From Prevotella corporis DSM 18810 = JCM 8529 (GTDB taxonomy: Bacteria > Bacteroidota > Bacteroidia > Bacteroidales > Bacteroidaceae): a stretch of DNA of 62,241 nucleotides. Position numbers and translations under genes: made by a program. Positions 21,254 to 32,764 of this stretch are shown here, piece after piece (position 1 is the stretch's first letter; each line of letters opens with the position of its first letter). Below the pieces are notes generated by a model. It was not told the origin of the DNA. It did no database searches and was given only the letters and a program-made list of their open reading frames with translations. The DNA lies in contig NZ_AUME01000013.1 in assembly GCF_000430525.1 (NCBI RefSeq), forward strand, positions 1 through 62,241, written 5' to 3'.

Positions 21254-23089
21254 TTATTGTTTGAGCGATTTATAAATGTCAAGGATAGGTTGAGGAATGG
21301 CTTTCAACTCCACATTTCCCATCATGACATAATCGGCCCGAAACTCTTCCGCCGTGCCGAAACTGAAAACATAAACTACCACATGACCTTTAAGCTTTTC
21401 GACTTTCTTCAAAAAACCACCATAGTGCGATAAGTCTTCCTGAAAGTAAATTGCCGTATGCCTACCTCGTCTGTCGGAATAGAACTGATAGAAGTCGTTG
21501 CACTCGGTTTCATCGAGCGTATTTTCAGCCAATGCCAACAAACAACCCGCCTTTTGAGAAAGCGCAATTCTGTCCTCGTCCATAGCGTCTTGCGGTTGAT
21601 GCTTGCCAACGAAAGCTGTACGATAATATTTCAACGAATGGCCTAAACCAGCTATATCGTTACCCTTAGAATCAGTGTAGCCATTCATGACATTCTGCAT
21701 CCGCTTATATGTAATTTGGCATATATTTTCCAAGCCACTATTAAAAGCATTTTTGCAATTTGGCTTTGCAACCTTTTCGTCTTTCTTTGTTTCATAAGTC
21801 AGTTCTGGATATTGAACCAATACACAATGACTATTCTCAAAACCATTCTTTATTACAGCATGCCCAGTTGAACCACTGCCTGCAAAAAAATCCAAAACAA
21901 TTAACTTCTTATTTCCTTTAGCTACATTCAACAAATATGTAATAAAATCAATAGGCTTCTTACCACCATCAAAAGGCACACCACCCTCTGTTCCTACTTC
22001 GTTAAACTCCTGTTCAAAATCCAAGAAGTTAGGAAAAGGAATTTCCTTAACATCTTCTCTGTCAAGCGGTGCTCCCTGAAAATAAAAGCCATTTGCTCCT
22101 TTATCATTAGCCCTTGTCAGAAAGTATCTATATCCTCTACCATCTTCACCAATATTGGGTACTTTATATAATGTGCCATAAAGTGTGTTTCTTTGCTCAA
22201 GGTAATTCATATGAAATCTACCTGAACTATTCCCAGTTTTAATCGTTCCTCGAATATTAATTTTCTTAAGATGGTCAAAGGATGGCTCATATTTATCTAT
22301 CACATATGTGGTAGGAGGAAACACTTGAACTAACTTCCCACCCATCTCTATCTCTTGGGGATTATCAATAAGCTCCCTAATCTCATATTTATATTCCTTA
22401 GGGTCTGAATTATCCACAACACGCTTATTAATATGGAATGCAGAACTCCTTTGGTACATAAGCAAAAACTCTGTAACTTCGTGAATAGGCTTATCCCCTT
22501 TTAAAATCCTTTCAGGGTGTCTGACCTTGATAGTAAAAGTTGTAATATAATTATCCGCACCAAACAATTCGTCACACAGAAGTCTCAGATTTGATAATTC
22601 ATCTTCATTTATACTGATGAAGATAACCCCATCATCCTTCAATAAAGGTAAAGAAATTCGTAATCTTTTCTCTATAAATGAAATCCAAGTACTATGTCGT
22701 GCTGGATCATTCTTTGGAATAATCTTTCCATCTGGATACGCTTCAAGGAATCGCTTATCCATATATGTAAATCCATCACTGCCCGTGTTATACGGTGGAT
22801 CGATATAAATGACATCAATTTTGCCTTTATGGGTATAGTTTAGACAGGTCAGTGCATGGTAATTATCTCCTTCAATAAGAATATGTGTGGGCTTTCCGTC
22901 GTCGTGATGAATAGCCAGTTCGGGCACTTCTTCAAGGATAGGTATTTTATTTTCGCTCTCTGTATCGAATGCTTCTGGCACGTCGAGCCACGTCAGTCCA
23001 TATTTCTGACGCTTGATTTGGCTGTTGAGTTGCTTTACCTCTCGCTCCAAATCACGTATTCGGTTGAGTAATTCTTCTTGTGTAGGCAT
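21254..23089 (-). CDS. mod: Type III DNA methyltransferase, Mod subunit (adenine-N6)
   Basis: Methylates adenine in a non-palindromic site and gives the complex its specificity. I start it at 23089 (MPTQEELLNRIRDLEREVKQ, 611 residues), because the open frame further upstream runs through a structured leader. Motif IV DPPY is at residues 97-100 and motif I FFAGSG at 401-406, the beta-class order. The ~200 residues between them are the target recognition domain, which by eye is more AT-rich than the flanks. The N-terminal ~30 residues form a likely coiled coil. No simple-sequence tract for slippage-type phase variation is seen. Confidence 0.94.
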   Translation of the reverse strand: MPTQEELLNRIRDLEREVKQLNSQIKRQKYGLTWLDVPEAFDTESENKIPILEEVPELAIHHDDGKPTHILIEGDNYHALTCLNYTHKGKIDVIYIDPPYNTGSDGFTYMDKRFLEAYPDGKIIPKNDPARHSTWISFIEKRLRISLPLLKDDGVIFISINEDELSNLRLLCDELFGADNYITTFTIKVRHPERILKGDKPIHEVTEFLLMYQRSSAFHINKRVVDNSDPKEYKYEIRELIDNPQEIEMGGKLVQVFPPTTYVIDKYEPSFDHLKKINIRGTIKTGNSSGRFHMNYLEQRNTLYGTLYKVPNIGEDGRGYRYFLTRANDKGANGFYFQGAPLDREDVKEIPFPNFLDFEQEFNEVGTEGGVPFDGGKKPIDFITYLLNVAKGNKKLIVLDFFAGSGSTGHAVIKNGFENSHCVLVQYPELTYETKKDEKVAKPNCKNAFNSGLENICQITYKRMQNVMNGYTDSKGNDIAGLGHSLKYYRTAFVGKHQPQDAMDEDRIALSQKAGCLLALAENTLDETECNDFYQFYSDRRGRHTAIYFQEDLSHYGGFLKKVEKLKGHVVVYVFSFGTAEEFRADYVMMGNVELKAIPQPILDIYKSLKQ

Positions 23090-23276
23090 TTGGCGATTAT
23101 CTACTGTATTAAAAATATAGGACACAAAAGCGGCGTGAAGCCATCTTGTCCACAGTAGAGGTATCGCCAAACACCTGCAAAAACCAACAAGTAACCCCAC
23201 GCCTTTGGGCGCGATGCTACCTTTATAGCTGGTTTTTGCAATTCTCTATAAAATACGTTGGCGATTTCCTACTGTG
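23089..23276 (-). promoter_or_regulatory. Structured 5' leader of the mod-res operon with three inverted motif copies
   Basis: Three copies of TTGGCGAT-n3/4-CTACTGT alternate in orientation at 23089-23107, 23151-23171 and 23258-23276. On the mRNA the middle copy can pair with the 5' copy (8+8 bp, extended by a perfect 11-bp TGCAAAAACCA / TGGTTTTTGCA stem at 23230-23240 and 23176-23186). Alternatively it can pair with the 3' copy (9+8 bp). The second pairing ends on the A of the mod ATG. Inner hairpins GGACA/TGTCC and CGCC/GGCG add to the fold. The symmetry is seen directly; switching is inference. Confidence 0.7.
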
Positions 23277-23375
23277 AGAATAAAAGCTGCCGCTATTATT
23301 TATATATGTATTTTGTAATTTGTTTTTACGACATAGGCAAACTATTTTAGTTTGTTTTGTATGATGTTATGATGG

Positions 23376-23410
23376 CAAATTTACTGCTTTTTATTCATTT
23401 TCGCAATAAA
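23376..23410 (-). promoter_or_regulatory. Promoter of the mod-res operon
   Basis: The minus strand reads TTTATTG (23404-23410), 20 bases, then TAAATTTG (23376-23383), a good Bacteroidetes promoter. It would give a leader of about 280 bases containing the inverted-repeat structure before the mod ATG. The rest of 23411-23592 holds no gene I can recognise. Confidence 0.65.
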
Positions 23411-23592
23411 ACCCTAAAAAAAGCTGTAAGCGATGCCGAGGCTTGTTCTTGCCAAACATTTTGCCACTTAATAATCCACCGTTTATTGTATTCCTGACCT
23501 ATACTTGTTAACAATAAGACCAAGTAATAAACTTACAAACAAAGTGGGGACAATCTGTTCTAAATATTGATAGTCGAAGCACAAATATCTTA

Positions 23593-23916
23593 TCAGGCCT
23601 CGCCTTTGTTTGTACCGAAAGGTGCAATGGTGCGTGGCTGCTTATTGGGTATTTCGATTTTCCCGAACTCTGCCTCATAACGTACCACATTGTCTTGCAA
23701 TGCACCTAAAAGGCGCTTAGCATGCTCCGGTGCAAGGATTACTCTGCTTGCTACAGATGCTTTAGGAATTCCCGGCAACATGCTGACAAAATCCAATACG
23801 AACTCCGAACTGGAATGAGAAATTATCTGGAAGTTCGTGTATATTCCTTTTGCTACTTCTGGTGTGAGGTCGATTTGAATTTGTGGTCCCTGCTGATTCT
23901 GATTGTTGTTGTCCAT
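23593..23916 (-). CDS. DUF3467 family protein
   Basis: A small cytoplasmic protein of 107 residues that I recognise as DUF3467, a family of unknown function often found next to rpoC in Bacteroidetes. It has an Asn/Gln-rich start (MDNNNQNQQGPQIQIDL), a core including GIYTNFQIISHSSSEFVLDF, and SRVILAPEHAKRLLGALQDN. There is no signal peptide or membrane segment. It has its own promoter (23951-23982) and is separated from rpoC by a terminator, so it is not simply part of the rpoBC transcript. Confidence 0.85.
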   Translation of the reverse strand: MDNNNQNQQGPQIQIDLTPEVAKGIYTNFQIISHSSSEFVLDFVSMLPGIPKASVASRVILAPEHAKRLLGALQDNVVRYEAEFGKIEIPNKQPRTIAPFGTNKGEA

Positions 23917-23950
23917 TGATTTATAATGTTTATTTTATACTTTTATTATG

Positions 23951-23982
23951 CAAAAATAATACTTTATTGGCAGATATACAAA
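23951..23982 (-). promoter_or_regulatory. Promoter of the DUF3467 gene
   Basis: On the minus strand TTTG (23979-23982), exactly 20 bases, then TATTTTTG (23951-23958). This matches the Bacteroidetes consensus in both boxes and spacing. Confidence 0.8.
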
Positions 23983-24139
23983 TATCGGAAGTAAAAGATA
24001 GACGATGATTCGACTATCTGCAACAAGACCTGATGTTCAGAGAAAACCGATTTTCTTATAAAACTCTTCATATTCTCTATATCAAGACTTCGACCATGGA
24101 AATTCTACCATTGTTCTTCATTACATCAGCTTCCATATT

Positions 24140-24201
24140 GCAAAAGATGAGATTTTGCACAATAAGAACTCACCGTTCGCACAAAGAAAGGTGACCTTTT
24201 G
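24140..24201. repeat. Dispersed palindromic repeat, copy 1 (degenerate)
   Basis: An intergenic stretch with the units GCAAAAGATGAG, ATTTTGC, CTCACCG and AAAGGTGACCTTTTG. It resembles the clearer copies at 48874-48957 and 60251-60299. The surrounding 23983-24330 contains no gene I can support. Confidence 0.4.
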
Positions 24202-24330
24202 AAACTCCATTATTACAACACTGATATTCAAGCAATTAAAATTCATAACAAATTGTATTCATAGGCTCCCAAAAATGGTTTTTCAGCCTACCAAATGTCC
24301 AGTGTGCCTACCTTTCTCGGTTTTATGATA

Positions 24331-24370
24331 CAAAAAAAAGTGTCTGCCAAAAAACCTGACAGACACCTTT
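24331..24370 (-). terminator. Intrinsic terminator of the rpoBC operon
   Basis: On the minus strand GTGTCTG and CAGACAC form a perfect stem followed by eight T. It is 22 bases beyond the rpoC stop and ends the rpl-rpoBC transcript. Confidence 0.92.
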
Positions 24371-24391
24371 TATATCACTGTTAGAATTTAG

Positions 24392-27300
24392 CTATTCTGT
24401 TACTTCCTGATCTGCGAAGTCAAGGACATTCTTCTTGTTGGCTTCCATTCTCACATGTTCCTCTTTGGAACCTACGATGAGTTTCTGCCACTGACGAAGG
24501 CCAGTACCTGCTGGAACAAGGTGTCCACAAATAACATTTTCTTTCATTCCCTCAAGTGTATCACTCTTTCCACGGATTGCGGCCTCGTTGAGCACCTTGG
24601 TTGTTTCCTGGAAGGAAGCAGCACTCATGAAACTCTTTGTACCGAGGGCTGCACGGGTGATACCCTGCAACATCTGAGTAGCGGTAGCCTGAACAGCATC
24701 ACGTACCTGAACAAGCTTGAGGTCACGACGCTTGAGACTTGAGTTCTCGTCGCGGAGTTTACGCACTGAAAGAATTTGTCCTTTGTAACAATTCTCTGAA
24801 TCACCTGGATCGGTGACGACTTTCTTGCCCCAAATGCGATCATTCTCCTCCGCAAAATCCAATTTATCAACCAGTTCCTGCTCCAAGAATGTTGTATCAC
24901 CCTGATCATCAATACAAACCTTGCGCATCATCTGACGTACGATGATTTCAAAGTGTTTGTCGTTGATTTTCACACCTTGCAATCGATACACGTCCTGAAC
25001 TTCATTGACAATGTATTCCTGAACGGCCGTAGGACCTTTGATTGACAGGATGTCGGCTGGGGTGATAACACCATCGGAAAGTGGGGTACCTGCACGTACA
25101 GCATCATGTTCCTGTACAAGAATCTGCTTGGAAAGGCTTACAAGATACTTACGCTGCTCACCTGTCTTAGAGGTGATGATGATTTCACGGTTACCTCTCT
25201 TCACCTTGCCCATGGCCACCTCACCGTCGATTTCAGATACGACAGCTGGGTTTGACGGATTGCGAGCCTCAAAGAGCTCGGTGACGCGTGGAAGACCACC
25301 GGTGATATCGCCTGCACCACCAACAGAACGAGGAATTTTGATAAGGGTTGTACCCGTCTTGATTTCCGCTCCATCCTGAACAATCTGCTCAAGGTGTCCA
25401 CCAACCGGCAAGTTGTATGTTCCGAGAATGTCACTGGCGGCATATAGTCCATCAGCGCCTTTCTTGGCACCAACCTTTACCACATCGAGTGTTGGCACCT
25501 TGCCCTTGTCGCGAGATTCGGTGATAATACGTTCGGTCAAACCTGTTGCATCATCGGTCTCTGCCTTATAGGTCACGCCTTCCGCAACGTCGTGGAGACG
25601 CAGCACACCAGCATATTCACTGACAATAACGGCATTGAACGGATCCCACTTACAGATAAGATCACCCTTCTTCACCTTATCGCCGCCCTTGAAATAGAGA
25701 ATGCTACCATAAGGAACACCCTCATTCAAGAGAACAATACCTGTATTTTGGTCTATGAAACGAATTTCAGCAAGACGGCTCACAACCTTTTCGCATTTCC
25801 TGTCATCCTCATCGGTAAATGGAACTGTGCGAAGCTCATCAAATTCTATGCGAGCATCGTTCTTGGCAGTAATGGTAGCATTTGCAGCAGCATTACCAGC
25901 CACACCACCAGCGTGGAATGTACGAAGCGTCAACTGAGTACCAGGCTCACCAATGGCCTGTGCAGCAATGACACCAACGGCCTCTCCCAAATGCACCATA
26001 CGTGCAGATGCAAGGTTGCGACCGTAACACTTCTGACAAACACCTCGCTTGCTCTCACAAGTCAATACCGAACGGATTTCCACCATTTCAAGTGGTGACT
26101 CATCGATGATTCTCGCTTTTTCCTCTGTAATTTCCTCACCTGACTCCACGATGAGCTCGCCTGTGGTCGGATGTATTACGTCATGAACCGAAACACGACC
26201 CAGAATACGCTCGTAGAGCGAAGCTATGATTTCATCACCATTCTTCAAGGCACGGCACTCCAAACCGCGGAGTGATCCACAATCCTCCTCAGTGATAATA
26301 ACATCGTGAGAAACATCGACCAAACGACGTGTCAGATAACCGGCATCGGCAGTCTTCATAGCAGTATCAGCAAGACCCTTACGGGCACCGTGAGAAGAGA
26401 TGAAGTACTCAAGCACTGACATTCCTTCCTTAAAGTTGGAAAGGATTGGGTTCTCAATAATCTGAGCACCTTCAGCACCAGCCTTCTGTGGCTTGGCCAT
26501 CAAACCACGCATACCAGCCAGCTGTGCAATCTGATCGGCAGAACCACGAGCACCGGAATCGAGCATCATATAAACGGCATTGAAACCTTGGTCGTCTTCA
26601 ACCATGTGCTTCATTACGCTCTGCTTCAGATTGTTGTTAACGTGTGTCCACGCATCAATCACCTGATTGTAACGTTCTTTATCAGTAATGAAACCCATTT
26701 CGTAGTTGGCCTTCACCTGGTCAACTTCCGCCTGACCCTTACCTACGATATCAACTTTTTCCTCTGGAACAATGATATCGCCGAGGTTAAACGAAAGACC
26801 GGCAGTATAAGCCATACGATAACCTAAGTTCTTAATTCCATCAAGGAAAGCGCATGCACGTGCCATTCCCACCGACTTGATAACATCGGCAATTAACCCA
26901 CGAAGTGACTTTTTGGATATAATTCCATTGAAGAATCCCACTTCGGTAGGGATAATTTGGTTGACAATTACACGGCCGACTGACGTCTCAACCATACGCT
27001 TCTGAAGTTTACCCTCAACAAGATCATCGACAATCACCTTCACTTGGGCATGCAGGTCGCAACGACCTTCATTATGAGCGATGATGGCTTCTTCAGAGCC
27101 ATAGAACGAAAGGCCTTCCCCCTTCGCTCCTGGGCGAATTTTCGTGATATAGTAAAGGCCGAGCACCATGTCCTGTGAAGGAACAGTAATAGGTGCGCCA
27201 TTCGCCGGATTCAATATATTATGGCTTTGGAGCATCAGAATCTGTGCTTCGAGAACGGCCTCATTGCTCAATGGGAGGTGAACAGCCATCTGATCACCGT

Positions 27301-28753
27301 CAAAATCGGCATTAAAGGCAGTACAAGCCAACGGGTGGAGCTGAATAGCCTTGCCCTCGATAAGTTTTGGCTGGAATGCCTGAATACCAAGACGGTGAAG
27401 TGTTGGGGCACGGTTCAAGAGAACAGGGTGTCCTTTCATTACATTCTCAAGAATATCCCAGATAACGGGTTCACGGCGGTCAACAATCTTCTTGGCGCTC
27501 TTTACAGTTTTTACGATACCGCGCTCAATGAGCTTGCGGATGATAAACGGCTTGTAAAGTTCAGCTGCCATGAGCTTTGGAAGTCCGCATTCACCCATCT
27601 TCAGTTCAGGGCCAACGACGATTACCGAACGAGCCGAATAATCGACACGCTTTCCAAGAAGGTTCTGACGGAAGCGACCTTGCTTGCCTTTCAGAGAATC
27701 AGAAAGCGACTTCAAAGGACGGTTACTCTCACTCTTTACTGCCGATGACTTGCGACTGTTATCGAAGAGCGAGTCAACCGCCTCCTGAAGCATACGCTTC
27801 TCATTTCGGAGAATAACCTCTGGAGCCTTGATTTCCATCAGTCGCTTCAGACGGTTGTTGCGGATTATAACCCGACGATAGAGGTCGTTCAAGTCGGACG
27901 TCGCAAAGCGTCCACCGTCCAATGGAACCAAAGGACGTAACTCAGGAGGAGTGACAGGTACAATCTTCATAATCATCCATTCAGGACGATTGATGCCTTC
28001 AGACTGACGGAATGATTCGACCACTTGGAGGCGCTTCAAGGCCTCTGTCTTACGCTGCTGGCTTGAGTCTGTTGTTGCGCGGTCACGCAGCTCACCGGCC
28101 AAGCGATCAAGGTCGATGCCTACCAAGAGATCATAAATAGCCTCAGCTCCCATCTTGGCGATAAACTTCTTAGGATCGTTGTTTTCCAATCTCTCGTTTC
28201 CTTCGGGAAGCCTGTTGTCGAGAATATCCAAATACTCATCTTCAGACAAGAGGTCGAACTTATGTGAGCCATTCAATTCTTCGTCTGTCTCAGAGTTTTT
28301 CATCCCTTCAACGACACCTGGCTGAATTACAATATATTTCTCGTAATAAACAACTGAATCCAACTTCTTTGTTGGAAGTCCCAACAGATAACCAATCTTG
28401 TTAGGTAGACTTCTGAAGTACCATATATGGGCTACAGGTACGACCAACTCAATATGACCAGCACGTTCGCGACGGACTTTTTTCTCGGTAACTTCTACAC
28501 CACAACGATCGCAGACGATTCCCTTATAACGGATGCGCTTATACTTACCGCAAGCGCACTCATAATCCTTTGTAGGACCAAAGATTCGCTCGCAGAACAA
28601 GCCATCACGCTCTGGTTTATAGGTGCGATAATTGATTGTTTCGGGCTTGGTCACCTCGCCATAAGAATTCTCAAGAATTTCCTCTGGAGAAGCGAGTCCA
28701 ATTGTGAGTTTGTTAAAATTGCTCTTAACTCTATTATCTTTCTTAAAAGCCAT
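24392..28753 (-). CDS. rpoC: DNA-directed RNA polymerase beta' subunit
   Basis: Catalytic subunit of RNA polymerase, 1453 residues. The N-terminal zinc site (CACGKYKR with CDRCGVE), the catalytic [12 protein letters not shown] loop, and the second zinc cluster near [15 protein letters not shown] are intact. The trigger-loop region [15 protein letters not shown] is present. It follows rpoB by 23 bases and ends before a strong terminator. Confidence 0.98.
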   Translation of the reverse strand: MAFKKDNRVKSNFNKLTIGLASPEEILENSYGEVTKPETINYRTYKPERDGLFCERIFGPTKDYECACGKYKRIRYKGIVCDRCGVEVTEKKVRRERAGHIELVVPVAHIWYFRSLPNKIGYLLGLPTKKLDSVVYYEKYIVIQPGVVEGMKNSETDEELNGSHKFDLLSEDEYLDILDNRLPEGNERLENNDPKKFIAKMGAEAIYDLLVGIDLDRLAGELRDRATTDSSQQRKTEALKRLQVVESFRQSEGINRPEWMIMKIVPVTPPELRPLVPLDGGRFATSDLNDLYRRVIIRNNRLKRLMEIKAPEVILRNEKRMLQEAVDSLFDNSRKSSAVKSESNRPLKSLSDSLKGKQGRFRQNLLGKRVDYSARSVIVVGPELKMGECGLPKLMAAELYKPFIIRKLIERGIVKTVKSAKKIVDRREPVIWDILENVMKGHPVLLNRAPTLHRLGIQAFQPKLIEGKAIQLHPLACTAFNADFDGDQMAVHLPLSNEAVLEAQILMLQSHNILNPANGAPITVPSQDMVLGLYYITKIRPGAKGEGLSFYGSEEAIIAHNEGRCDLHAQVKVIVDDLVEGKLQKRMVETSVGRVIVNQIIPTEVGFFNGIISKKSLRGLIADVIKSVGMARACAFLDGIKNLGYRMAYTAGLSFNLGDIIVPEEKVDIVGKGQAEVDQVKANYEMGFITDKERYNQVIDAWTHVNNNLKQSVMKHMVEDDQGFNAVYMMLDSGARGSADQIAQLAGMRGLMAKPQKAGAEGAQIIENPILSNFKEGMSVLEYFISSHGARKGLADTAMKTADAGYLTRRLVDVSHDVIITEEDCGSLRGLECRALKNGDEIIASLYERILGRVSVHDVIHPTTGELIVESGEEITEEKARIIDESPLEMVEIRSVLTCESKRGVCQKCYGRNLASARMVHLGEAVGVIAAQAIGEPGTQLTLRTFHAGGVAGNAAANATITAKNDARIEFDELRTVPFTDEDDRKCEKVVSRLAEIRFIDQNTGIVLLNEGVPYGSILYFKGGDKVKKGDLICKWDPFNAVIVSEYAGVLRLHDVAEGVTYKAETDDATGLTERIITESRDKGKVPTLDVVKVGAKKGADGLYAASDILGTYNLPVGGHLEQIVQDGAEIKTGTTLIKIPRSVGGAGDITGGLPRVTELFEARNPSNPAVVSEIDGEVAMGKVKRGNREIIITSKTGEQRKYLVSLSKQILVQEHDAVRAGTPLSDGVITPADILSIKGPTAVQEYIVNEVQDVYRLQGVKINDKHFEIIVRQMMRKVCIDDQGDTTFLEQELVDKLDFAEENDRIWGKKVVTDPGDSENCYKGQILSVRKLRDENSSLKRRDLKLVQVRDAVQATATQMLQGITRAALGTKSFMSAASFQETTKVLNEAAIRGKSDTLEGMKENVICGHLVPAGTGLRQWQKLIVGSKEEHVRMEANKKNVLDFADQEVTE

Positions 28754-28776
28754 TGTTCTTCTATTTTGGGATGTTA

Positions 28777-31700
28777 TTAATCAAGTTTGACACTCAGACC
28801 AAGACCACGGAGTTCGTGCAACAGCACGTTCAATGATTCTGGAATACCTGGAGTAGGCATTGGTTCGCCCTTGACAATTGCTTCATAAGCCTTAGAACGT
28901 CCGACAACGTCGTCTGACTTGATTGTAAGAATCTCTTGGAGAACATGAGATGCTCCAAAGGCCTCGATGGCCCAGACTTCCATTTCTCCGAAACGCTGAC
29001 CACCAAACTGTGCCTTACCACCGAGTGGCTGCTGCGTGATGAGAGAGTAAGGGCCGATGCTGCGAGCGTGCATCTTGTCCTCAACCATGTGGCCGAGTTT
29101 CAAGAAATATGTAACACCTACCGTAGCGGGCTGGTCGAAGCGCTCACCTGTTTCTCCATCGTAGATATAAGTAGAACACATATTGGGCAAGCCAGCCTTG
29201 TCAGTCCATTCTTTCAGATCATCAAGTTTTGCACCGTCGAAAATAGGTGTAGCGAACTTGACTCCAAGGTTACGGCCAGCTGCTCCGAGAATAGCTTCAA
29301 ATATCTGACCAAGGTTCATACGAGAAGGCACACCCATAGGATTCAATACCAAATCCACAGGACGTCCGTCTTCCAAGAATGGCATATCCTCAGCACGTAC
29401 GACCTTAGATACAATACCCTTGTTACCGTGACGACCAGCGAGTTTATCACCCACCTGAATCTTTCGTTTCTTGGCGATATATACTTTTGCCATCTGAAGA
29501 ACGCCTGATGGGAGCTCATCACCGATGGTAATTGCAAATTTCTTTCGTTTCAACTCCGCATCCATCTGCTTGAACTTGCGGATGTAATTCATAATGAGTT
29601 GCTGAATCAACGAGTTTGTGTGCTCGTCGTCAGTCCATCCGTTTGACTGGATTCCCTCATAGTCGAGATTCATCAACGCAGCCACAGTAAACTTGCTGCC
29701 CTTCGTGATAATCTCTGCATTTGAATAATCCTTAATGCCTTCAGAGAGCTTATCCTCTGTGAGAGAGAGAAGTTTGTCAACCAAAAGGTCTTTTAAGTCT
29801 TTGTTCTTTGCCTCCTGCTCCTCATCGAGTTTCAGAAGCGTCACCTTATCGTGTCTTTTGCTCTCACGGGTCTTGATGGCACGTGCAAAAAGTTTCTTAT
29901 CGATAACAACACCACTCAATGATGGATTAGCTTTCAATGAGGAATCCTTTACGTCGCCAGCCTTGTCGCCAAAGATAGCTCTCAACAATTTTTCCTCTGG
30001 TGAAGGATCGCTCTCACCCTTTGGTGAAATCTTACCAATCATGATGTCGCCAGGCTCGACGCGAGCACCGATACGGATGACACCATTCTCATCAAGATCC
30101 TTTGTTGCTTCCTCACTAACATTGGGAATATCAGAAGTGAACTCCTCAACGCCACGCTTGGTCTCGCGAACCTCAAGTGAATATTCGTCAACATGAACAG
30201 ATGTCAAAACATCCTCACGAACCATTCGCTCTGAGATTACAACAGCATCCTCATAGTTGTAACCCTTCCAAGGCATATAAGCAACAAGCAGATTTCGACC
30301 CAAGGCCAACTCTCCATTTTCTGTTGCATAACCTTCGGTCAGGATATCGCCCTTCTTCACACGCTGACCCTTGTCACAGATTGGGCGAAGGTCAACAACC
30401 ATATTCTGGTTGGTGCGACGGAACTTAGGAATACGGTATTCTTTCAAGGCAGGCTCGAAGCTTACGAACTCCTCTTCCTCTGTGCGGTCATAGAGAATAC
30501 GAATAGTCGTTGCATCAACATATTCGATGACGCCATCACCTTCTGCGGTAATCATAGTACGTGAATCCTCACATACCTGCTTCTCCAAGCCCGTACCAAC
30601 AATAGGTGCGTCGTTATGAAGCAATGGCACTGCCTGACGCATCATGTTACATCCCATCAATGCACGGTGACCATCATCGTGTTCGAGGAATGGAATCAAG
30701 CCAGCCGACACAGAGGCAATCTGCTGCGGAGCGACGTCCATTAAAGACACGTCCTGAGGATCGACAACTGGGTAATCAGCATCCTGGCGACACTTAACAT
30801 AATCACGGATAAATGTACCATCCGGATTCAGCGGAGCATTACCCTGTCCTACAGGAAGGTCCTCCTCCTCCTCAGCTGTCATATATACCACGTGATTATT
30901 ATCCAAGTCAACCTTGGCATCAGTTACTTTCCTATACGGTGTTACGATGAAACCGAGGTCATTGATCTTCGCATAGAGACAAAGGGAAGAAATCAAACCA
31001 ATGTTAGGTCCTTCAGGTGATTCAATCGGACAGAGACGACCGTAATGGGTATAGTGGACATCACGGACCTCGAATCCTGCTCGCTCACGCGAGAGACCAC
31101 CAGGGCCAAGGGCTGACAGACGACGCTTGTGAGTCACTTCGGCCAACGGGTTGGTTTGATCCATGAATTGGCTCAATGGATTCGTGCCAAAGAATGAGTT
31201 GATAACACTTGAAATTGTCTTAGCGTTAATCAAATCCGTTGGTTGGAATACCTCATTGTCGCGGACATTCATACGCTCACGTATAGTGCGGCTCATTCGA
31301 GCCAAGCCAATTGAGAACTGGTTGGCCAGCTGCTCCCCAACCGTACGAACACGACGGTTTGATAAGTGGTCAATATCATCAACCGTAGCGTTTGAGTTAA
31401 CAAGGTTGATGAGATATTTGATAATTTCGATAATATCGTCTTTCGTAAGAACACGAACTTCCATATCTGTGTCGAGTCCTAACTTCCTATTGATCCTGTA
31501 ACGACCAACTTCACCCAAATCATAACGCTTGTCAGAGAAGAAAAGATTTTGGAACACTTCTCGTGCACTTGCGTCATCGGCAGCATCAGCATTTCTCAAC
31601 TGACGATATATATAGTTGACAGCCTCAATTTCCGAGTGGCTTGGGTCTTTAGCAAGGGTGTTGAAAATGATGGAATACTTATTTGCCGCATCCTCATCCT

Positions 31701-32586
31701 TATGAAGGAGAATAGAAGACACGCCACTCTCAAGAATTTCTCCAACATTATCTTCGGTAATTTCAGTTTCGCGTTCTACAACTACTTCGTTTCGCTCGAT
31801 TGATACAACTTCACCCGTATCTTCATCTACGAAATCTTCGTTCCAGCTCTTCATCACATTGCCGGCAAGTTTACGGCCAATGGCTGCTTTCATATTCTTC
31901 TTGTTAACTTTCATCTCTTCGCAGAGATCGAAAATCTGAAGAATGTCCTTATCGCTCTCGAAGCCTATGGCGCGAAGCATGGTGGTCACTGGCAATTTCT
32001 TTTTACGGTCGATGTATGCATACATGACATTGTTGATGTCAGTTGCGAACTCAATCCAAGATCCCTTAAACGGAATGATGCGGGCACTGTAAAGCAATGT
32101 ACCGTTTGCGTGTACGCCCTGGCCAAAGAAAACTCCCGGAGAGCGATGGAGTTGTGAAACAACAACACGCTCTGCTCCATTGATGACAAATGTACCATTG
32201 CTGGTCATGTAGGGAATTGTACCCAGGAAAACATCTTGAATAAAAGTTCCGAAATCCTCATGGTCTGGGTCTGTACAATACAGTTTCATCTTAGCCTTCA
32301 AAGGTACGCTATATGTAAGACCACGCTCAAGGCACTCATCAATCGTGTAACGAGGCGGGTCGATATAGTAATCCAAGAACTCAAGAACGAAATTATTACG
32401 TGTGTCGGTGATAGGGAAATTCTCAACGAATACCTTATACAGACCGTCATTCTTGCGTTCCTCAGGCGGAGTGTCCAGTTGCAGGAAATCACGGAATGAC
32501 TTCAACTGCAAGTCGAGGAAATCCGGATAGGGATACGGATTCTGCACACTGGCGAAGTTTACTCTGGGTTTATTCTCTGTTGCCAT
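28777..32586 (-). CDS. rpoB: DNA-directed RNA polymerase beta subunit
   Basis: Beta subunit, 1269 residues, forming half of the active-site cleft. The rifampicin region reads [20 protein letters not shown], with the common resistance positions (Asp, His and Ser equivalents of E. coli 516, 526 and 531) in the sensitive form. The C-terminal [20 protein letters not shown] is typical. It lies 178 bases after rplL; the gap contains two hairpins. Confidence 0.98.
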   Translation of the reverse strand: MATENKPRVNFASVQNPYPYPDFLDLQLKSFRDFLQLDTPPEERKNDGLYKVFVENFPITDTRNNFVLEFLDYYIDPPRYTIDECLERGLTYSVPLKAKMKLYCTDPDHEDFGTFIQDVFLGTIPYMTSNGTFVINGAERVVVSQLHRSPGVFFGQGVHANGTLLYSARIIPFKGSWIEFATDINNVMYAYIDRKKKLPVTTMLRAIGFESDKDILQIFDLCEEMKVNKKNMKAAIGRKLAGNVMKSWNEDFVDEDTGEVVSIERNEVVVERETEITEDNVGEILESGVSSILLHKDEDAANKYSIIFNTLAKDPSHSEIEAVNYIYRQLRNADAADDASAREVFQNLFFSDKRYDLGEVGRYRINRKLGLDTDMEVRVLTKDDIIEIIKYLINLVNSNATVDDIDHLSNRRVRTVGEQLANQFSIGLARMSRTIRERMNVRDNEVFQPTDLINAKTISSVINSFFGTNPLSQFMDQTNPLAEVTHKRRLSALGPGGLSRERAGFEVRDVHYTHYGRLCPIESPEGPNIGLISSLCLYAKINDLGFIVTPYRKVTDAKVDLDNNHVVYMTAEEEEDLPVGQGNAPLNPDGTFIRDYVKCRQDADYPVVDPQDVSLMDVAPQQIASVSAGLIPFLEHDDGHRALMGCNMMRQAVPLLHNDAPIVGTGLEKQVCEDSRTMITAEGDGVIEYVDATTIRILYDRTEEEEFVSFEPALKEYRIPKFRRTNQNMVVDLRPICDKGQRVKKGDILTEGYATENGELALGRNLLVAYMPWKGYNYEDAVVISERMVREDVLTSVHVDEYSLEVRETKRGVEEFTSDIPNVSEEATKDLDENGVIRIGARVEPGDIMIGKISPKGESDPSPEEKLLRAIFGDKAGDVKDSSLKANPSLSGVVIDKKLFARAIKTRESKRHDKVTLLKLDEEQEAKNKDLKDLLVDKLLSLTEDKLSEGIKDYSNAEIITKGSKFTVAALMNLDYEGIQSNGWTDDEHTNSLIQQLIMNYIRKFKQMDAELKRKKFAITIGDELPSGVLQMAKVYIAKKRKIQVGDKLAGRHGNKGIVSKVVRAEDMPFLEDGRPVDLVLNPMGVPSRMNLGQIFEAILGAAGRNLGVKFATPIFDGAKLDDLKEWTDKAGLPNMCSTYIYDGETGERFDQPATVGVTYFLKLGHMVEDKMHARSIGPYSLITQQPLGGKAQFGGQRFGEMEVWAIEAFGASHVLQEILTIKSDDVVGRSKAYEAIVKGEPMPTPGIPESLNVLLHELRGLGLSVKLD

Positions 32587-32646
32587 ATATAATTATTGAA
32601 AAACGGTAATGATTGAGGCTCAAAAAACCTACAATTGAAAAATAAA

Positions 32647-32698
32647 GTGTCGAAAGACACAAAAAGGTTAGGACTCACCTACTTGGTAAATCCTAACC
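32647..32698 (-). terminator. Tandem hairpins between rplL and rpoB (attenuator)
   Basis: On the minus strand a first stem GGTTAGGA / TCCTAACC (32666-32698) is followed by T5. A second, GTGTC-TTTC-GACAC (32647-32660), is followed by TTTATTTTT. E. coli also attenuates between rplL and rpoB to make fewer polymerase than ribosomal subunits, so partial termination is the likely role here. Confidence 0.75.
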
Positions 32699-32764
32699 GT
32701 ATTTTTAAAATCACAATATACTCGCAGTCCTGAAACTGTGAATAATATTGCCAATCTGAAGATA

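Noticed and set aside
21254..23089. Slippage-type phase variation in mod
   Set aside because: No run of simple tandem repeats was found in or just before the coding region.
23089..23276. The repeated motif ahead of mod as a CRISPR array
   Set aside because: Only three copies, in alternating orientation, with unequal gaps of about 43 and 86 bases; no cas gene nearby.
28777..32586. Rifampicin resistance mutation in rpoB
   Set aside because: The resistance region shows the normal residues at the main positions.
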